Shown here: positions 47,240-59,000 of the stretch, one piece after another
How the letters are laid out: the number at the start of each line of letters is the position of its first letter
How positions within the stretch are numbered: position 1 is the stretch's first letter
From: Metridium senile
Taxonomy: Eukaryota > Cnidaria > Anthozoa > Actiniaria > Metridiidae
Reading direction: 5' to 3'
Assembly (NCBI GenBank): GCA_949775045.1
Contig: OX459103.1
Location: 641,501-705,500 of the forward strand
Length of the DNA: 64,000 bases
Position numbers and translations under genes: made by a program
Notes under the pieces: generated by a model
The model's database searches: none
Told to the model about the DNA's origin: nothing
Seen by the model: the letters and a program-made list of their open reading frames with translations, nothing else

Positions 47240-48660
47240 AGTTGTGGACAAAGAAGATATCTATACTACAGGAATCGTTTTCGATGCGATGAAATTCCTT
47301 GTGTTGTAGTTTCCTCTGTTTGTAAACAAAATAGCTGTGCAACTAAAAGCCGTTTATCGATGACAAAGCAATCCCTTCCTTAGAGATTAGCTATCGAATC
47401 ACTTTACAACACACAATAATTTCCACCAGGAAGAAATATTTTGACTGGTAATAAAACGTCAACTGTCTGACACTGGACGATGGAATGTAGAAGTTATACT
47501 ACACGGGTAAACTGATCGAAGCGATATGCAATTCAAATGATGTTTACATAAAGAAAGAGAGTTTTTTTTTGTTGACATTAAACCGTCATATTATTGTCAA
47601 TCTGTTTACTTAGGTATCTTAACAATAATCCATAGTATATAACACTGGTTGTTGGATGTGATTCATTCGAATGAGTCGAGTTAATGAGTAATATACCGAT
47701 GTCGTTCGAATCCGATCATTCGTTCGATTTTGGAATATTCGATCAAAAATTACTTTGCCGACTTAACAAGAAAAGTATCATTTCCTTTTCAATCAATTTA
47801 AATTTTTAGCATTTCCTTGGTATATTTGATGGAGATGAGTTTGTAAGTCTATTGATTGAAGTGTAACAGGGGGTGTGATGTCAGAAGCTAGCCGCATATG
47901 CATGGCCAAAACCCCAATACTGTATCGAAAAATAAAAAAAGGAAAAAAAAAAAAAAAGAAAAGAAAAAGAAAAAGAAAAAGGAAAAAACAAAAGAGGAAA
48001 AAGAAAAAGAAAAAAAACCCTTTGACGTAAAATATCGACGAAATCCCGTTTTGACCAACTGATACCGAAAACATATCTCAAATCGCTAATCGAAATTCAC
48101 CGTAATATATCGCACACGAAACTGAATATCGCTTCACGTTCCCCCGTTATAGGGATGCAATCAGACTTGATAACTGTGCTATATTTTTGGCTTCCAAAAT
48201 TTGTTTTGGTTCTATATGTTAAGCCTACGGTTCGGTTCTCTTGATTGTGTTATTTCCAATCAGTTGGGACGAATATTTTAACCCCGCACTTAGCAAGAGC
48301 TTTCCGCTAAACATTACATATCTGAATGACTGTTCACGGTTTGACCCCATAAGACCACTTCAGCCGGACCGGTTTTAGTTCTTATATGAAGGAAATTGCC
48401 TCAATCATTTTGAATCGAAATTGTAATACCGACGCGCTTGCCTATTTCTGAAAGATGCCTGGTCGGCTTTTTTGAATATGACTTTTGATTCGATATAGGG
48501 ATTATTGTATAGGCGTGCTGAGCGAGTTACTTGTTGTAATTCATCGTTATTTTTGTTGTGACTGAAACTTTGAACGTTCCCTGCTAGCATAGCTAACTAG
48601 TTATGCACCGTATAGGCGAAGGAAATAGCAGGGAAGCGCGAACGCGTCTAAAATCTTAAA
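47240..48660. other. GPCR 5' flank and intergenic DNA
   Basis: No gene recognised. An A-rich/AG-rich low-complexity stretch at 47929-48020 gives a Phe-rich minus-strand frame that I reject as coding. It probably includes the GPCR promoter, but no site is clear. Confidence 0.45.
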
Positions 48661-48672
48661 ACATAAATCCCT

Positions 48673-48912
48673 TAAAATGTGTTATGTAATTTGTTGTAGA
48701 CAACCATTATGAATCAGAAATATATATTTTATTTTTTTGACTTTTCATGTACACAAGTTTCTGTGATAATATCCATGCAATTCCTAAAATATAATTCCCC
48801 CAAAATGATGTTATGTAATTTGTTGTAGACAACCATTATGAATCACAAATATATATTTTATTTTTTTGGTTAACGTTATTCATGTACACAAGTTTCTGTG
48901 ATAATATCCATG
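48673..48912 (+). repeat. Tandem duplication of about 120 bp
   Basis: The block 'gtaatttgttgtagacaacc' through 'tcatgtacacaagtttctgt' and 'gataatatccatg' occurs at about 48685-48780 and 48806-48912. The last part returns at 49483-49515, just after the 66-bp array, as if the array grew inside a third copy. Confidence 0.8.
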
Positions 48913-48934
48913 TATCCATTGATCCATTGAATAT

Positions 48935-49480
48935 AACACCTTATCATATAGATGTATTGTAATACAGGTTGTTTAAAAAGAACGTTTGATCATTGAAAAT
49001 AATACCTTATCATATAGATGTATTGTAATACAGGTTGTTTAAAAAGAACGTTTGATCATTGAAAATAATACCTTATCATATAGATATATTGTAATACAGG
49101 TTGTTTAAAAAGAACGTTTGATCATTGATAATAATACTTTATCATATAGATATATTGTAATACAGGTTGTTTAAAAAGAACGTTTGATCATTGAAAATAA
49201 TACCTTATCATATAGATATATTGTAATACAGGTTGTTTAAAAAGAACGTTTGATCATTGAAAATAACACCTTATCATATAGATATATTGTAATACAGGTT
49301 GTTTAAAAAGAACGTTTGATCATTGAAAATAACACCTTATCATATAGATATATTGTAATGCAGGTTGTTTAAAAAGAACGTTTGATCATTGAAAATAATA
49401 CCTTATCATATAGATATATTGTAATACAGGTTGTTTAAAAAGAACGTTTGATCATTGAAAATAATACCATATCACATATA
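48935..49480 (+). repeat. 66-bp minisatellite, forward array, about eight units
   Basis: The unit is 'ttgtaatacaggttgtttaa' then 'aaagaacgtttgatcattga' then 'aaataataccttatcatata' and 'gatata'. Units are almost identical. The same unit forms a reverse-complement array at 49800-50950. Confidence 0.95.
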
Positions 49481-49799
49481 TATTCATGTACACAAGTTTC
49501 TGTGATAATATCCATGCAATTTCTAATGTTATTTTATTCTTTTTCGATAGAAACAACTCTGAGTCATTGAAAATTAACTGAATCTAGTATTGTGTTCTAC
49601 GGATCTCTACATATCGCATATATTAGAAGTATCACATGCATATAACATAGGATAAAAGAAGGAATTACTTTACCGATCAAACGTTTTTCTTAAACAACCT
49701 GTCTTGTTATATAGATATATTGTCAGTAATAGAGGTTGTTTGAAAAGAACGTTTGATCATTGAAACTAATACCTTATCATAGATATATATATATTGTAA

Positions 49800-50950
49800 G
49801 GCATCATTTTACGGATCAAACGTTCTTTTTAAATATCTATGATAAGGTATTATTTTCAATGATCAAACGTTCTTTTTAAACAACCTGTATTACAATATAT
49901 CTATATGATAAGGTATTATTTTCAATGATCAAACGTTCTTTTTAAACAACCTGTATTACAATATATCTATATGATAAGGTATTATTTTCAATGATCAAAC
50001 GTTCTTTTTAAACAACCTGTATTACAATATATCTATATGATAAGGTATTATTTTCAATGATCAAACGTTCTTTTTAAACAACCTGTATTACAATATATCT
50101 ATATGATAAAGTATTATTATCAATGATCAAACGTTCTTTTTAAACAACCTGTATTACAATATATCTATATGATAAGGTATTATTTTCAATGATCAAACGT
50201 TCTTTTTAAACAACCTGTATTACAATACATCTATATGATAAGGTATTATTTTCAATGATCAAACGTTCTTTTTAAACAACCTGTATTACAATATATCTAT
50301 ATGATAAGGTATTATTTTCAATGATCAAACGTTCTTTTTAAACAACCTGTATTACAATATATCTAGTATGATAAGGTATTATTTTCAATGATCAAACGTT
50401 CTTTTTAATGAAACATCCTTTATTACAATATATCTATATGATAAGGTATTATTTTCAATGATCAAACGTTCTTTTTAATGAAACATCCTTTATTACAATA
50501 TATCTATATGATAAGGTATTATTTTCAATAATCAAACATTCTTTTTAATGAAACAGCCTTTATTACAATATATCTATATAATAAGGTATTCAGTATTATC
50601 AATGATCAAACGTTCTTTTTAAACAACCTGTATTACAATATATCTATATGATAAGGTATTATTATCAATGATCAAACGTTCTTTTTAAACAACCTGCATT
50701 ACAATATATCTATATGATAAGGTATTATTTTCAATGATCAAACGTTCTTTTTAAACAACCTGTATTACAATATATCTATATGATAAGGTATTATTTTCAA
50801 TGATCAAACGTTCTTTTTAAACAACCTGTATTACAATATATCTAATATGATAAGGTATTATTTTCAATGATCAAACGTTCTTTTTAAACAACCTGTATTA
50901 CAATATATCTATATGATAAGGTATTATTTTCAATGATCAAACGTTCTTTT
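49800..50950 (-). repeat. 66-bp minisatellite, inverted array, about 17 units
   Basis: The reverse complement of the unit at 48935-49480 ('tttcaatgatcaaacgttct' then 'ttttaaacaacctgtattac'). Some units carry 'aatgaaacatcctttat' in place of 'aaacaacctgtat' (50405-50570). The spacer 49480-49800 holds a few scrambled partial units in both orientations. Confidence 0.95.
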
Positions 50951-50969
50951 TTCTAAAAAACGTAAAGTT

Positions 50970-51198
50970 GTATACAGCCATTTCAATAAACGTAGAGTAC
51001 TGAATACTCTGAATAATGCATTTCAAGACCGAAATGCGTTTTGGGTCATGTAATATTGTTTAAAGTAAAATAAATAATAATTAGTTATTTTATTCTTAAT
51101 CCATTCAAATCAATATACGAGCTAGTTATGGGGAGTAAATGGTGCTGTATATTTATGTTTTACTATTCAGTATTCAACGGTTTTGAAATAGCTGTATT
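50970..51198. mobile_element. MITE family M2 copy at the edge of the inverted array
   Basis: 'tatacagccatttcaataaa' then 'cgtagagtactgaatac' pairs with 'tattcagtattcaacggttt' then 'tgaaatagctgta'. It abuts the last 66-bp unit. Confidence 0.8.
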
Positions 51199-51453
51199 TC
51201 TCTTCCTTGCGTGCAGACAGGCTATGTTTTCTAAAGCGTTCTGTCAATATTTTTTTTTTCCAATGTTTGTATTAGAAAAGGTTTAATATGTCACATCGCT
51301 TTGTTCAATGATTGTCATATCAATACAGTTTGTTGTTATGTATGCAGCTATTGAAAAAATGTTGGATACTGAATGGTGTATTCCAAAACCATTGTGGATC
51401 TCTGCTCCCTATACGTAGCTAGAATATAGTATATTTGGATAGAGTGCAAACAA

Positions 51454-51634
51454 TAGAGTGGTTTTCATTAACCCGTGAAACAAAGTGTAATAGGGAAAGA
51501 GTAATAAAGTGTATTAATGTGTAATAGTGCTATCAGTGAACAAATGATTATAAAACACAAAGTTAAAGTGTAATAAAGTGTAATAAAGCATATTACGCTA
51601 AAGTGTGTTTCACGGGTTAATGAAAACCACTCTA
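51454..51634. mobile_element. MITE family M4, nested copy
   Basis: 'tagagtggttttcattaacc' then 'cgtgaaacaaagtg' is mirrored by 'agtgtgtttcacgggttaat' then 'gaaaaccactcta'. The interior repeats 'aaagtgtaataaagtgtaat'. Confidence 0.8.
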
Positions 51635-51737
51635 TACCTGTGAAACAAGTAGTATTAAATAGTGCCAATTAAACAATAGAAAACAATAGAATTAGCACAA
51701 AATTGCACTAAATAGTCAGCTAACTATTTCACGGGTA

Positions 51738-51883
51738 TAGAGTACAAACACTAAAAGTGTGCAATACTTTGTACTATTTACCACTAAATAGTGTTGATTA
51801 AACAATAGAGAACAAAATAATTTGCATAATTTAGCAGTATTTAGTGGTATTTATGTTGCACACTTTTAGTGTTTGTACTCTAT
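51738..51883 (-). mobile_element. MITE family M3, nested copy
   Basis: A near-identical reverse complement of 10155-10300, with ends 'tagagtacaaacactaaaag' and 'cttttagtgtttgtactcta'. The high similarity over a 41-kb distance suggests recent transposition. Confidence 0.85.
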
Positions 51884-52349
51884 TATTTGTACTCTAGAAT
51901 GCACTAAAAATAAAATCAATTTATTTTACTTTAGATGATATTACATCACATTACAATACACTATTATTGCATTACCCATGATGCATTTCAGTCTTGCGAT
52001 GCACTATTCAGTATTCAATGTTTTTTGAAGTAGTATAGCTTCCGCTCCCCCTTCAAAAATAGGTTATTGTAATAATAATTCTAACATATTGTCTTTGTTA
52101 TATCAAGACGTCCTGTTTCTTATTATCTCCTAACCACGGGTTCTTTGTGCAACAGTCCTCAGGGGAAAATATTCTGAGAACAAAAATAATCAATAACTTA
52201 TACACTAGCCTCCTCCACAGGCGTCTCTGTGATCTAATTTGGATTTGGGTTTCCTGTGCTGCTACTAGAGAGGGACTAGGCGCTAGTTAGGCGAGAAAAA
52301 AGAAAATAATAATTCACTCTTTTAATTTATAGTCGACAACCGAGGTGTA

Positions 52350-53030
52350 ACTTTTCATCATCATCAGTACCTATACACGATGAGAAATATGGTCAGAATC
52401 TATATACGATTATTGACATGCTCTTATTACCATTACTATGTCATCATCAATATGACCACCATCATGTATTATTATCATTAAATGACCACCACCACCATTA
52501 CTGTTCTCATCATCACCACTACAAATACCAACACCATTATCATTACCATTATTATCATCATGAGCATCATCATCATCATCATCATCATGAGCATTATCAT
52601 AATCACCAGCATCATCATTATTCACCATCAGCATCACCATAATCATCATCATCGTCATCATCATTATTATTAGCAGTAGCATCACCATCATCATTTTCAT
52701 CGACATCATCATCAATACCATCATCATAATCAACGGCATCATCAACGGCATCATCATCATTATCATCATTACCATCACCACAATAATAATAATAATCATC
52801 ATCATAACCATAACCATAATCATCAGCATCAGCATCATCATTTTAACCATCATCATCATTATCATCATAATAATCATTATGATCATTATTATGATCATTA
52901 TTATGATCATCATTATCATCATCATCATCATCATCGTTATCAGCATCATCAGCATCATCATCAGCATCATCGTTGTCAGCATCATCATCATCATCATCAG
53001 CAACAGCAGCAGCATTATTATGTACATCAT
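52350..53030. repeat. (ATC)n-type trinucleotide tract
   Basis: About 680 bp of imperfect ATC/ATT/ACC triplets just downstream of the last exon of the 53.1-63.5 kb gene. The Met/Asp-rich or His-rich frames in it are not genes. Confidence 0.9.
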
Positions 53031-53069
53031 ATCCAAGTACTAATCTTGACCACAATCACCTATCCTCAC

Positions 53070-56000
53070 CTAAGATGAACCCAGAATGACGACTGATAAA
53101 ACCAAAGGATCATATCCACCAGCCATCTTGTGATGTTGTCTTGTACAAATGGTACAATTACCGAGATCCATTGTCTACAAATAACAAATATTACAAGTAT
53201 ATACCAGTACCGTGATGATGATGGTGATGGCAATAACGACAGTAACAATGATGATGATAATAAAAGTGACGATGACGATGATGAAAATAATGATATTAAT
53301 GATGATAGTATATGACAAAAACATAAATAATATTAATGATAGTGGTGGTAATACCTATGAAAAGCCTATGAAACGCCTATGAAAAGCCTATGAAAAGCCT
53401 ACGAAAAGCCTATGAAAAGCCTATGAAAAGCCTATGAAAAGCCTATGAAAAGCCTACGAAAGGTCTACGAAAAGCCTATGAAAAGCCTACGAAAGGTCTA
53501 CGAAAAGCCTATGAAAAGCCTGTGAAAAGTCTATAAAAAGCCCATATGAAAGGTCTACGAAAAGCCTATGAAAAGCCAATGAAAAGCCTATGAAAAGCCC
53601 ATGCCATGAAAAGCCTACGAAAAGCCTACGAAAAGCCCATGAAAAGCCTATGAAAAGTCTACGAAAAGTCTACGAAAGGTCTACGAAAAGCCTACGAAAA
53701 GCCTATGAAAAGCTTATGAAACCTATGAAAAGCCTATGAAAAGCCTATGAAAAGCCTATGAATTACCAGGTTATAATGATGATGATGATAGTTATGATAA
53801 TGATGATGATAGTAATGATAATTGTGGTTGATGATGATGATGATGACGATGGTGGTGATGATGATGATGATGATGATGATGACGATGGTGGTGATGATGA
53901 TGATGATGATGATGGTGGTGATGATGATGATGGTGGTGATGATGATGGTGGTGATGATGATGGTGGTGATGATGATGATGATGATGATGGTTCTGATGAT
54001 GATGATGATGATGATGATAGTCGTGGTAATGATGATAATGATGGTGGTGGTACAGTCTTTACCTCGACCCAGGCTGATATGCTGTTATAGTCAGGTACCA
54101 GTCCCCCAGCTCCCATGTGATGTACCGCTGACAACAGTATTGTAGGCATGTTATTATAATTGCCAGTAATAGTAACATTCTGTGAACGAATTAGAATGTA
54201 AAGAAATTACCTAAAATCATCAACATCATTATCATCAATATTATCATCATTTTATCATATTGTCATCAATATCATCATTATATTTATCGTCGAATACTAT
54301 CATCATCATCATCATCATCATTATTATCATCATCATCATTATTATTATGATATCATTATTTTAATTTTAATCGTCGTCATCATCATCATCAACTTCATTG
54401 TTATCATCAACATTATCATCATTATTATGATATCATTATTTTTATCATCGTCGTCGTCATCATCATCATCATTATCATCATCATCATCAACAACATCATC
54501 AACACCAACACCATCATCATCATCATCAACATCATCACTATTATTTTTATCGTTGTCGTTATCATCATCATCAACATCATCATCATCATCATCATCACAG
54601 ACTGCATGGTTATTGTAAGTTCATGATATCTCACCTTACAGTATGTATTCCCTTCTACTGTCGGTAAACCATTGTTTGGCAGGCTGATATGATGAAACTC
54701 TCCCGACACTCCTTCTGGTAAGACTGAGAACGCTAGCCAATTCTACGAGAAAAACAATTCTATCATTAAAACATCTCAAAAATAAATGAAAATATAAAAG
54801 TAAAATCAAGCAATTGCACAAGATGCCGAGATCGAAGAGCTAGAAATCCATCGCAACCAACGCTACGTAAATACATAACTTTCTTGCACAATGGCAATAT
54901 GCTTATTTACACCTTGCATTGCGACTACTGAAACCAGGGACACCAAAACATAATTATCCAATTACGATCGAGAATATGAACAGCATAATCTCCACAAATG
55001 CTTGACTTTTTTTTTTTGCTTAAAATGCTACTAATGTTTATATACATGTGAGCGGAATACATCAAGATTGAATAAGAAACTTCTTCAGTAGTCTGTGAGA
55101 ATCCTGAACGAGTTTTTTTTTAATCTCAAAAAACATGTATTTTGAAATGTGTTTGGGTGGCCCCGGTTTCAGTAGTCGCACTGTCATTAAGTATACTATA
55201 AAGCAAAAGAGTATCATAACAACAAAATAGTGAACTGATCTGTATATTACACTAGTGTCATAATACATGTACATACCACGACTATCCCTTGGTGTTTGCT
55301 GTCAAAGGTCTGTAATTCTCTCATACACACTCTAAACGTGTTAACGCTAAGATCTTCTACCCAAATTGTCGCAGCATCGTGTTTGACGTCCTTGATGGTG
55401 TGTTTGGGCGAGACGAGTAGATATGGTGCACTAGAAAACTTGTTCTGAAAGAACAAAATAATGATGATTATCAATCATAACAGAACTGACATTATTTCAG
55501 AAAAAGGAAACGACACAAAAAACAAAAGGACAACATGCAGACAAACAAACAAACATGCAGACAAACAAACAAACATACATGAAATAAAACACAAAAACAT
55601 ACTATAAAAGAAACAAACATTAAGCAAGCAGACAGACAAACAAACATTAAGCAAGCAGACAGACAAACAAACATTAAGCAAGCAGACAAACAAACAGACA
55701 ATAAAACAAACATACTCACAAAGAAATAAGAACTAACGAAGAAACAAGCATACAAACAGATTCATAAAGAAACAAACAAAGCATAACTCACCGCAGGAAA
55801 GCTGACTTGTTTACACACAGTCCCTTCCCACCAGTCATCAAAACTCTCTTCACCACTCACAGCAGATGGCGGTGAACCTTGATACACGATATAGTTAACA
55901 AACGTGAGGCCACCATCTGCTGGTACAACATCATTGCGGCCTGCTTTAAGCACGCATGCGCTGAATGACGTAGTGGTAACATCCTCTGCCCAGGTCGTCA

Positions 56001-59000
56001 CGGTGTCGTGGGGTAGTGGTATGGTAGTGTTGTGGTAGTCGATGGTTAAGTAGATGTGTGTTGTATGGTTTGGTTGTAAGGTACTGGTGAATGGTATTGT
56101 AGTACACTTGTAGTCAGACGTGTCAAGGATGATAGCAACACGACCATGCTTGAAGGAAAACCCTGTACAGATCAATAGAAAAATGATTAGAATCCTTATT
56201 ATTGTTATTACCATCATCGTCATCATCATCATTACCTGTCCACCAAAGTCATTATAGTATTTATCGTCATCATCATCATATATAAACCACCACTATCACT
56301 ATCATCACCATTATCATCATTATCATCACCATTATCATCACCATTATCATCATTATCATCACCATCATCATTATATAATCATCACTATCACTATCACTAT
56401 CATCACAACCACCATCATTATCATCATCCTACCCACCTTCACAGCTACCATTCCTCACGATATAGCTATCACCTCCAGTATTGCAGACTTTCTGTTCGTA
56501 TGTACATAGATTGTTATATGTCTGGCCATACTGGTCACAAAGCTGATCCTTGTACAAGGGACATGCCGTATCACATTCACATCGTACATCACTGGAGCTG
56601 TGGGCTGTACACTTAGCATAGTTACCACATTGGACGTTAAGGCAGGGATGAAGATCTATAAGACAATAACGAAATATGTATATCTTATTAGACAGTTTGA
56701 TGTGGAATATGGATGGGTATTTTACGAGTGAAACGCTGTATTTTGACGAGCCTCTGAGCCTCTTTAATTTGTTCTTTTATAAAAGAAAATATTGTTCTAC
56801 TTGAAAGGTTAGTCATACACGAGTAAAAATATTGCAGAATATTTTTACTCGATCCAGTCCTACGCCTGCGATATTTTTACTCGTCTATGACTAGTTGGAT
56901 AATAACTTGACTTATACAAGAAAATTACGTCACGAACGGTACTGAAAAACTACATCAAGGAGAACAAGAAGGAAAGAAAGAGAAGAAGACGACGGCGTCG
57001 ACAAGGAAGAAGGCCAAGAAGTAGACCAAATGTACCTCCAAGAACCAGGTAGTTAACTATGATAGCATCGTGGTGATCATTGTAGGGCCTCAAGTCCTTT
57101 ACACAGACTTTGTAACTTGTTTCTTTGATAGACTAAAAAATATTAAATAGAATGAATAGAGGGTGACAAAGACAATAAGGGTGGTGGGGGAGAGGGGGAG
57201 GGAAGAAAATATACACAATTGAAGGGGATTGGAGGTGGCATAAGGCGAGAAGAAAAGAAAACTAGGTGGAAGAAAAAAAAACAATTAACGAAGAAGTAAC
57301 TTTAACCCAAACTCTACATTTTAAAATATCTATATGCTATCTATCTAGGTTAGCCCTTGTGGTTGTTATAGATAGCCTGTACCTAAAGATTTGTAAAATT
57401 CTACCCAATATACATATGCACTTTGTAACTCATGGTACTGAATCAAATTGAATTGAATAGTGTTAGGGGGCTTTCATTTATAAGTGTTTGTCTGTTGTCT
57501 TTTCCAAATATTACCCAACACCCCTTCCTGGTTAGAAAAAATATCATAACCCACCATATTTCGTCCAGTTTTTAATAAACACCTAAATGTCAACTGACCC
57601 CCCATACACTAATAAATGACAGCCCCCTTAGATGTATCACAAGAAAATGTCAACTGACCCCCCATACACTAATAAATGACAGCCCCCTTAGATGTATCAC
57701 AAGAAAATGTCAACCGACCCCCCATACACTAATAAATGACATCCCCCTTAGATGTATCACAAGAAAATGTCAACTGACCCCCCATACACTAATAAATGAC
57801 AGCCCCCTTAGATGTACCACAAGAAAATGTCAACCGACTCCCCATACACTAATAAATGACAGCCCCCTTAGATGTATCACAAGAAAATGTCAACCGACCC
57901 CCCCATACACTAATAAATGACAGCCCCCTTAGATGTATCACAAGAAAATGTCAACCGACCCCCCATACACTAATAAATGACAGCCCCCTTAGATGTACCA
58001 CAAGAAAATGTCAACTGACCCCCCATACACTAATAAATGACAGCCCCCTTAGATGTACCACAAGAAAATGTCAACCGACCCCCCATACACTAATAAATGA
58101 CAGCCCCCTTAGATGTACCACAAGAAAATGTTAACCGACCCCCCATACACTAATAAATGACAGCCCCCTTAGATGTATCACAAGAAAATGTTAACCGACC
58201 CCCCATACACTAATAAATGACAGCCCCCTTAGATGTATCACAAGTAAATGTCAACCGACCCCCCATACACTAATAAATGACAGCCCCCTTAGATGTATCA
58301 CAAGAAAATGTCAACCGACCCCCCATACACTAATAAATGACAGCCCCCTTAGATGTATCACAAGAAAATGTCAACCGACCCCCATACACTAAAAAATGAC
58401 AGCCCCCTTAGATGTATCACAAGAAAATGTCAACCGACACCCCATACACTAATAAATGACAGCCCCCTTAGATGTATCACAAGAAAATGTCAACCGACCC
58501 CCATACACTAAAAAATGACAGCCCCCTTAGATGTATCACAAGAAAATGTCAAGAAGAGGCTCCCCAGGAAGAGACCAAGAATCGAACAAGAGAAAGACAG
58601 AGAAACAAAACATCTTTCCCCTACCTCCATCCAATAAGTGATAGCATTGTCTTTAGGCCAAATGTTTCTTGCACTGTAGATATTATTGGTATGACTAGCT
58701 GTTGCTATGATAGTAGGAGGACTGTAAAATGGCTTGGGGTAATGAAATTCCTTGCAAAGGAAACAACAGAAAATGTTATATTGAGAATATACTAACCTTC
58801 ATTCACTCATTCATTCCTCCATCCATCCATCCATCCACTCATGAATTTATTCAATCATTTATTCATTCATTTTTTCATTTACTTATTTATTTATGTATCC
58901 ATTCAAGCACTCACTTATTTATTCATCGATCCATGCATCTAGCAATCCATCCATTTAGCCATTCACTCACTCATTCATATATTCACTAATCAGTTATTCG

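Larger units (their letters stand above)
51341..52040. mobile_element. MITE family M2 copy split by nested insertions
   Basis: The left part starts 'tatgcagctattgaaaaaat' then 'gttggatactgaatgg'; the right part ends 'gatgcactattcagtattca' then 'atgttttttgaagtag'. Between them sit an M4 element (51454-51634) and an M3 element (51738-51883), making the copy about 700 bp against 230-290 bp for intact ones. Confidence 0.7.

Noticed and set aside
47793..48081. Phe-rich minus-strand frames near 48 kb
   Set aside because: They derive from an A/AG-rich low-complexity stretch; no conserved feature.
48900..50960. CRISPR-like array of regularly spaced repeats
   Set aside because: Units are contiguous 66-bp repeats without unique spacers, in a eukaryotic genome, with opposed orientation.
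52410..54149. Met/Asp-rich and Asp-only frames that look like acidic proteins
   Set aside because: Simple GAT/ATC triplet tracts around exons 12 and 13 of the lectin-like gene.
57856..58134. Repetitive 'NDSPLRC' plus-strand frame
   Set aside because: Translation of the 60-bp intronic minisatellite.
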